Origin: an uncultured Ruegeria sp.
GTDB taxonomy: Bacteria; Pseudomonadota; Alphaproteobacteria; Rhodobacterales; Rhodobacteraceae
Reading direction: 5' to 3'
Length of the DNA: 64,000 nt
NCBI RefSeq assembly: GCF_947504215.1
Contig: NZ_CANNGO010000007.1
Location: 147,550-211,549, forward strand
Both the position numbers and the translations under genes were made by a program. Below, piece by piece: positions 63,996 through 64,000 of this stretch (positions are counted from its first letter, which is position 1; each line of letters opens with the position of its first letter). The notes under the pieces are model-generated. The model had not been told where the DNA came from. It saw nothing but the letters and a program-made list of their open reading frames with translations, and made no database searches.

Positions 63996-64000
63996 GCGAT

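Overview
The window looks like chromosomal DNA from a marine alphaproteobacterium of the Roseobacter group (Rhodobacteraceae). The basis is gene content rather than a search: a complete Na+-translocating NADH:quinone reductase operon, the gmaS/mgsABC/dmmDABC methylated-amine cluster in the order I recall from Ruegeria pomeroyi, many ABC sugar transporters each with its own LacI regulator, and moderately GC-rich codon use. Genes are dense, often overlap by 1-8 nt, and lie in long same-strand runs.

Layout. 1-2908: a 5'-truncated sphingosine-1-phosphate-lyase-like enzyme converging on a sulfatase/phosphonate monoester hydrolase family enzyme. 2982-4511: the NQR maturation genes nqrM and apbE plus a small membrane protein. 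4634-8458: a CBS protein, a PPP-type phosphatase and two nucleotide-sugar genes. 8511-14371: nqrABCDEF on the minus strand. 14670-15978: an RNA methyltransferase and tRNA-Pro(CGG). 16014-18398: a decayed island scar next to the tRNA, made of an integrase 3' end joined to a broken IS3 element, a GSU2403-type nucleotidyltransferase behind four TGTTNAACA-like repeats, and an IS5 relic.

18408-31173: a thirteen-gene minus-strand regulon that appears to import and degrade an aldonate or sugar lactone. It holds a CUT1 ABC transporter, an SMP-30 lactonase, a b561-like protein, a LacI regulator and a non-phosphorylative route (RhmD-type dehydratase, 2-keto-3-deoxy-L-pentonate dehydratase, 2-oxoglutarate semialdehyde dehydrogenase) ending in 2-oxoglutarate. 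A PdxA-like dehydrogenase and a beta-propeller protein are included. Copies of one palindrome precede each transcription block. 31296-39326: two complete CUT2 ABC transporters in tandem, divergent from a second LacI regulator with its own repeated operator.

39941-50237: methylated amine catabolism. DmmABC and DmmD oxidise dimethylamine and pass on the one-carbon unit, GmaS and MgsABC convert monomethylamine to N-methylglutamate, and an ammonium transporter with a small membrane protein sits between them. 50246-55994: a GNAT enzyme, two XRE-cupin regulators, and an uncharacterised operon of luciferase-like monooxygenase, glutathione transferase, flavin reductase, alpha/beta hydrolase and SnoaL-like protein. 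56480-61711: a PstS-OmpA fusion, an unrecognised exported protein and a transmembrane Ser/Thr kinase with a very long Ala/Glu-rich segment. 61712-64000: an HTH relic, a truncated globin, an EamA exporter and a hypothetical ORF.

I saw no CRISPR array, rRNA operon or intact mobile element. The least explained parts are the luciferase-like operon, the PstS-OmpA/kinase trio, the nucleotidyltransferase with its repeat array, and the extra genes in the pentonate regulon. All family calls are from reading the sequence; nothing was searched.
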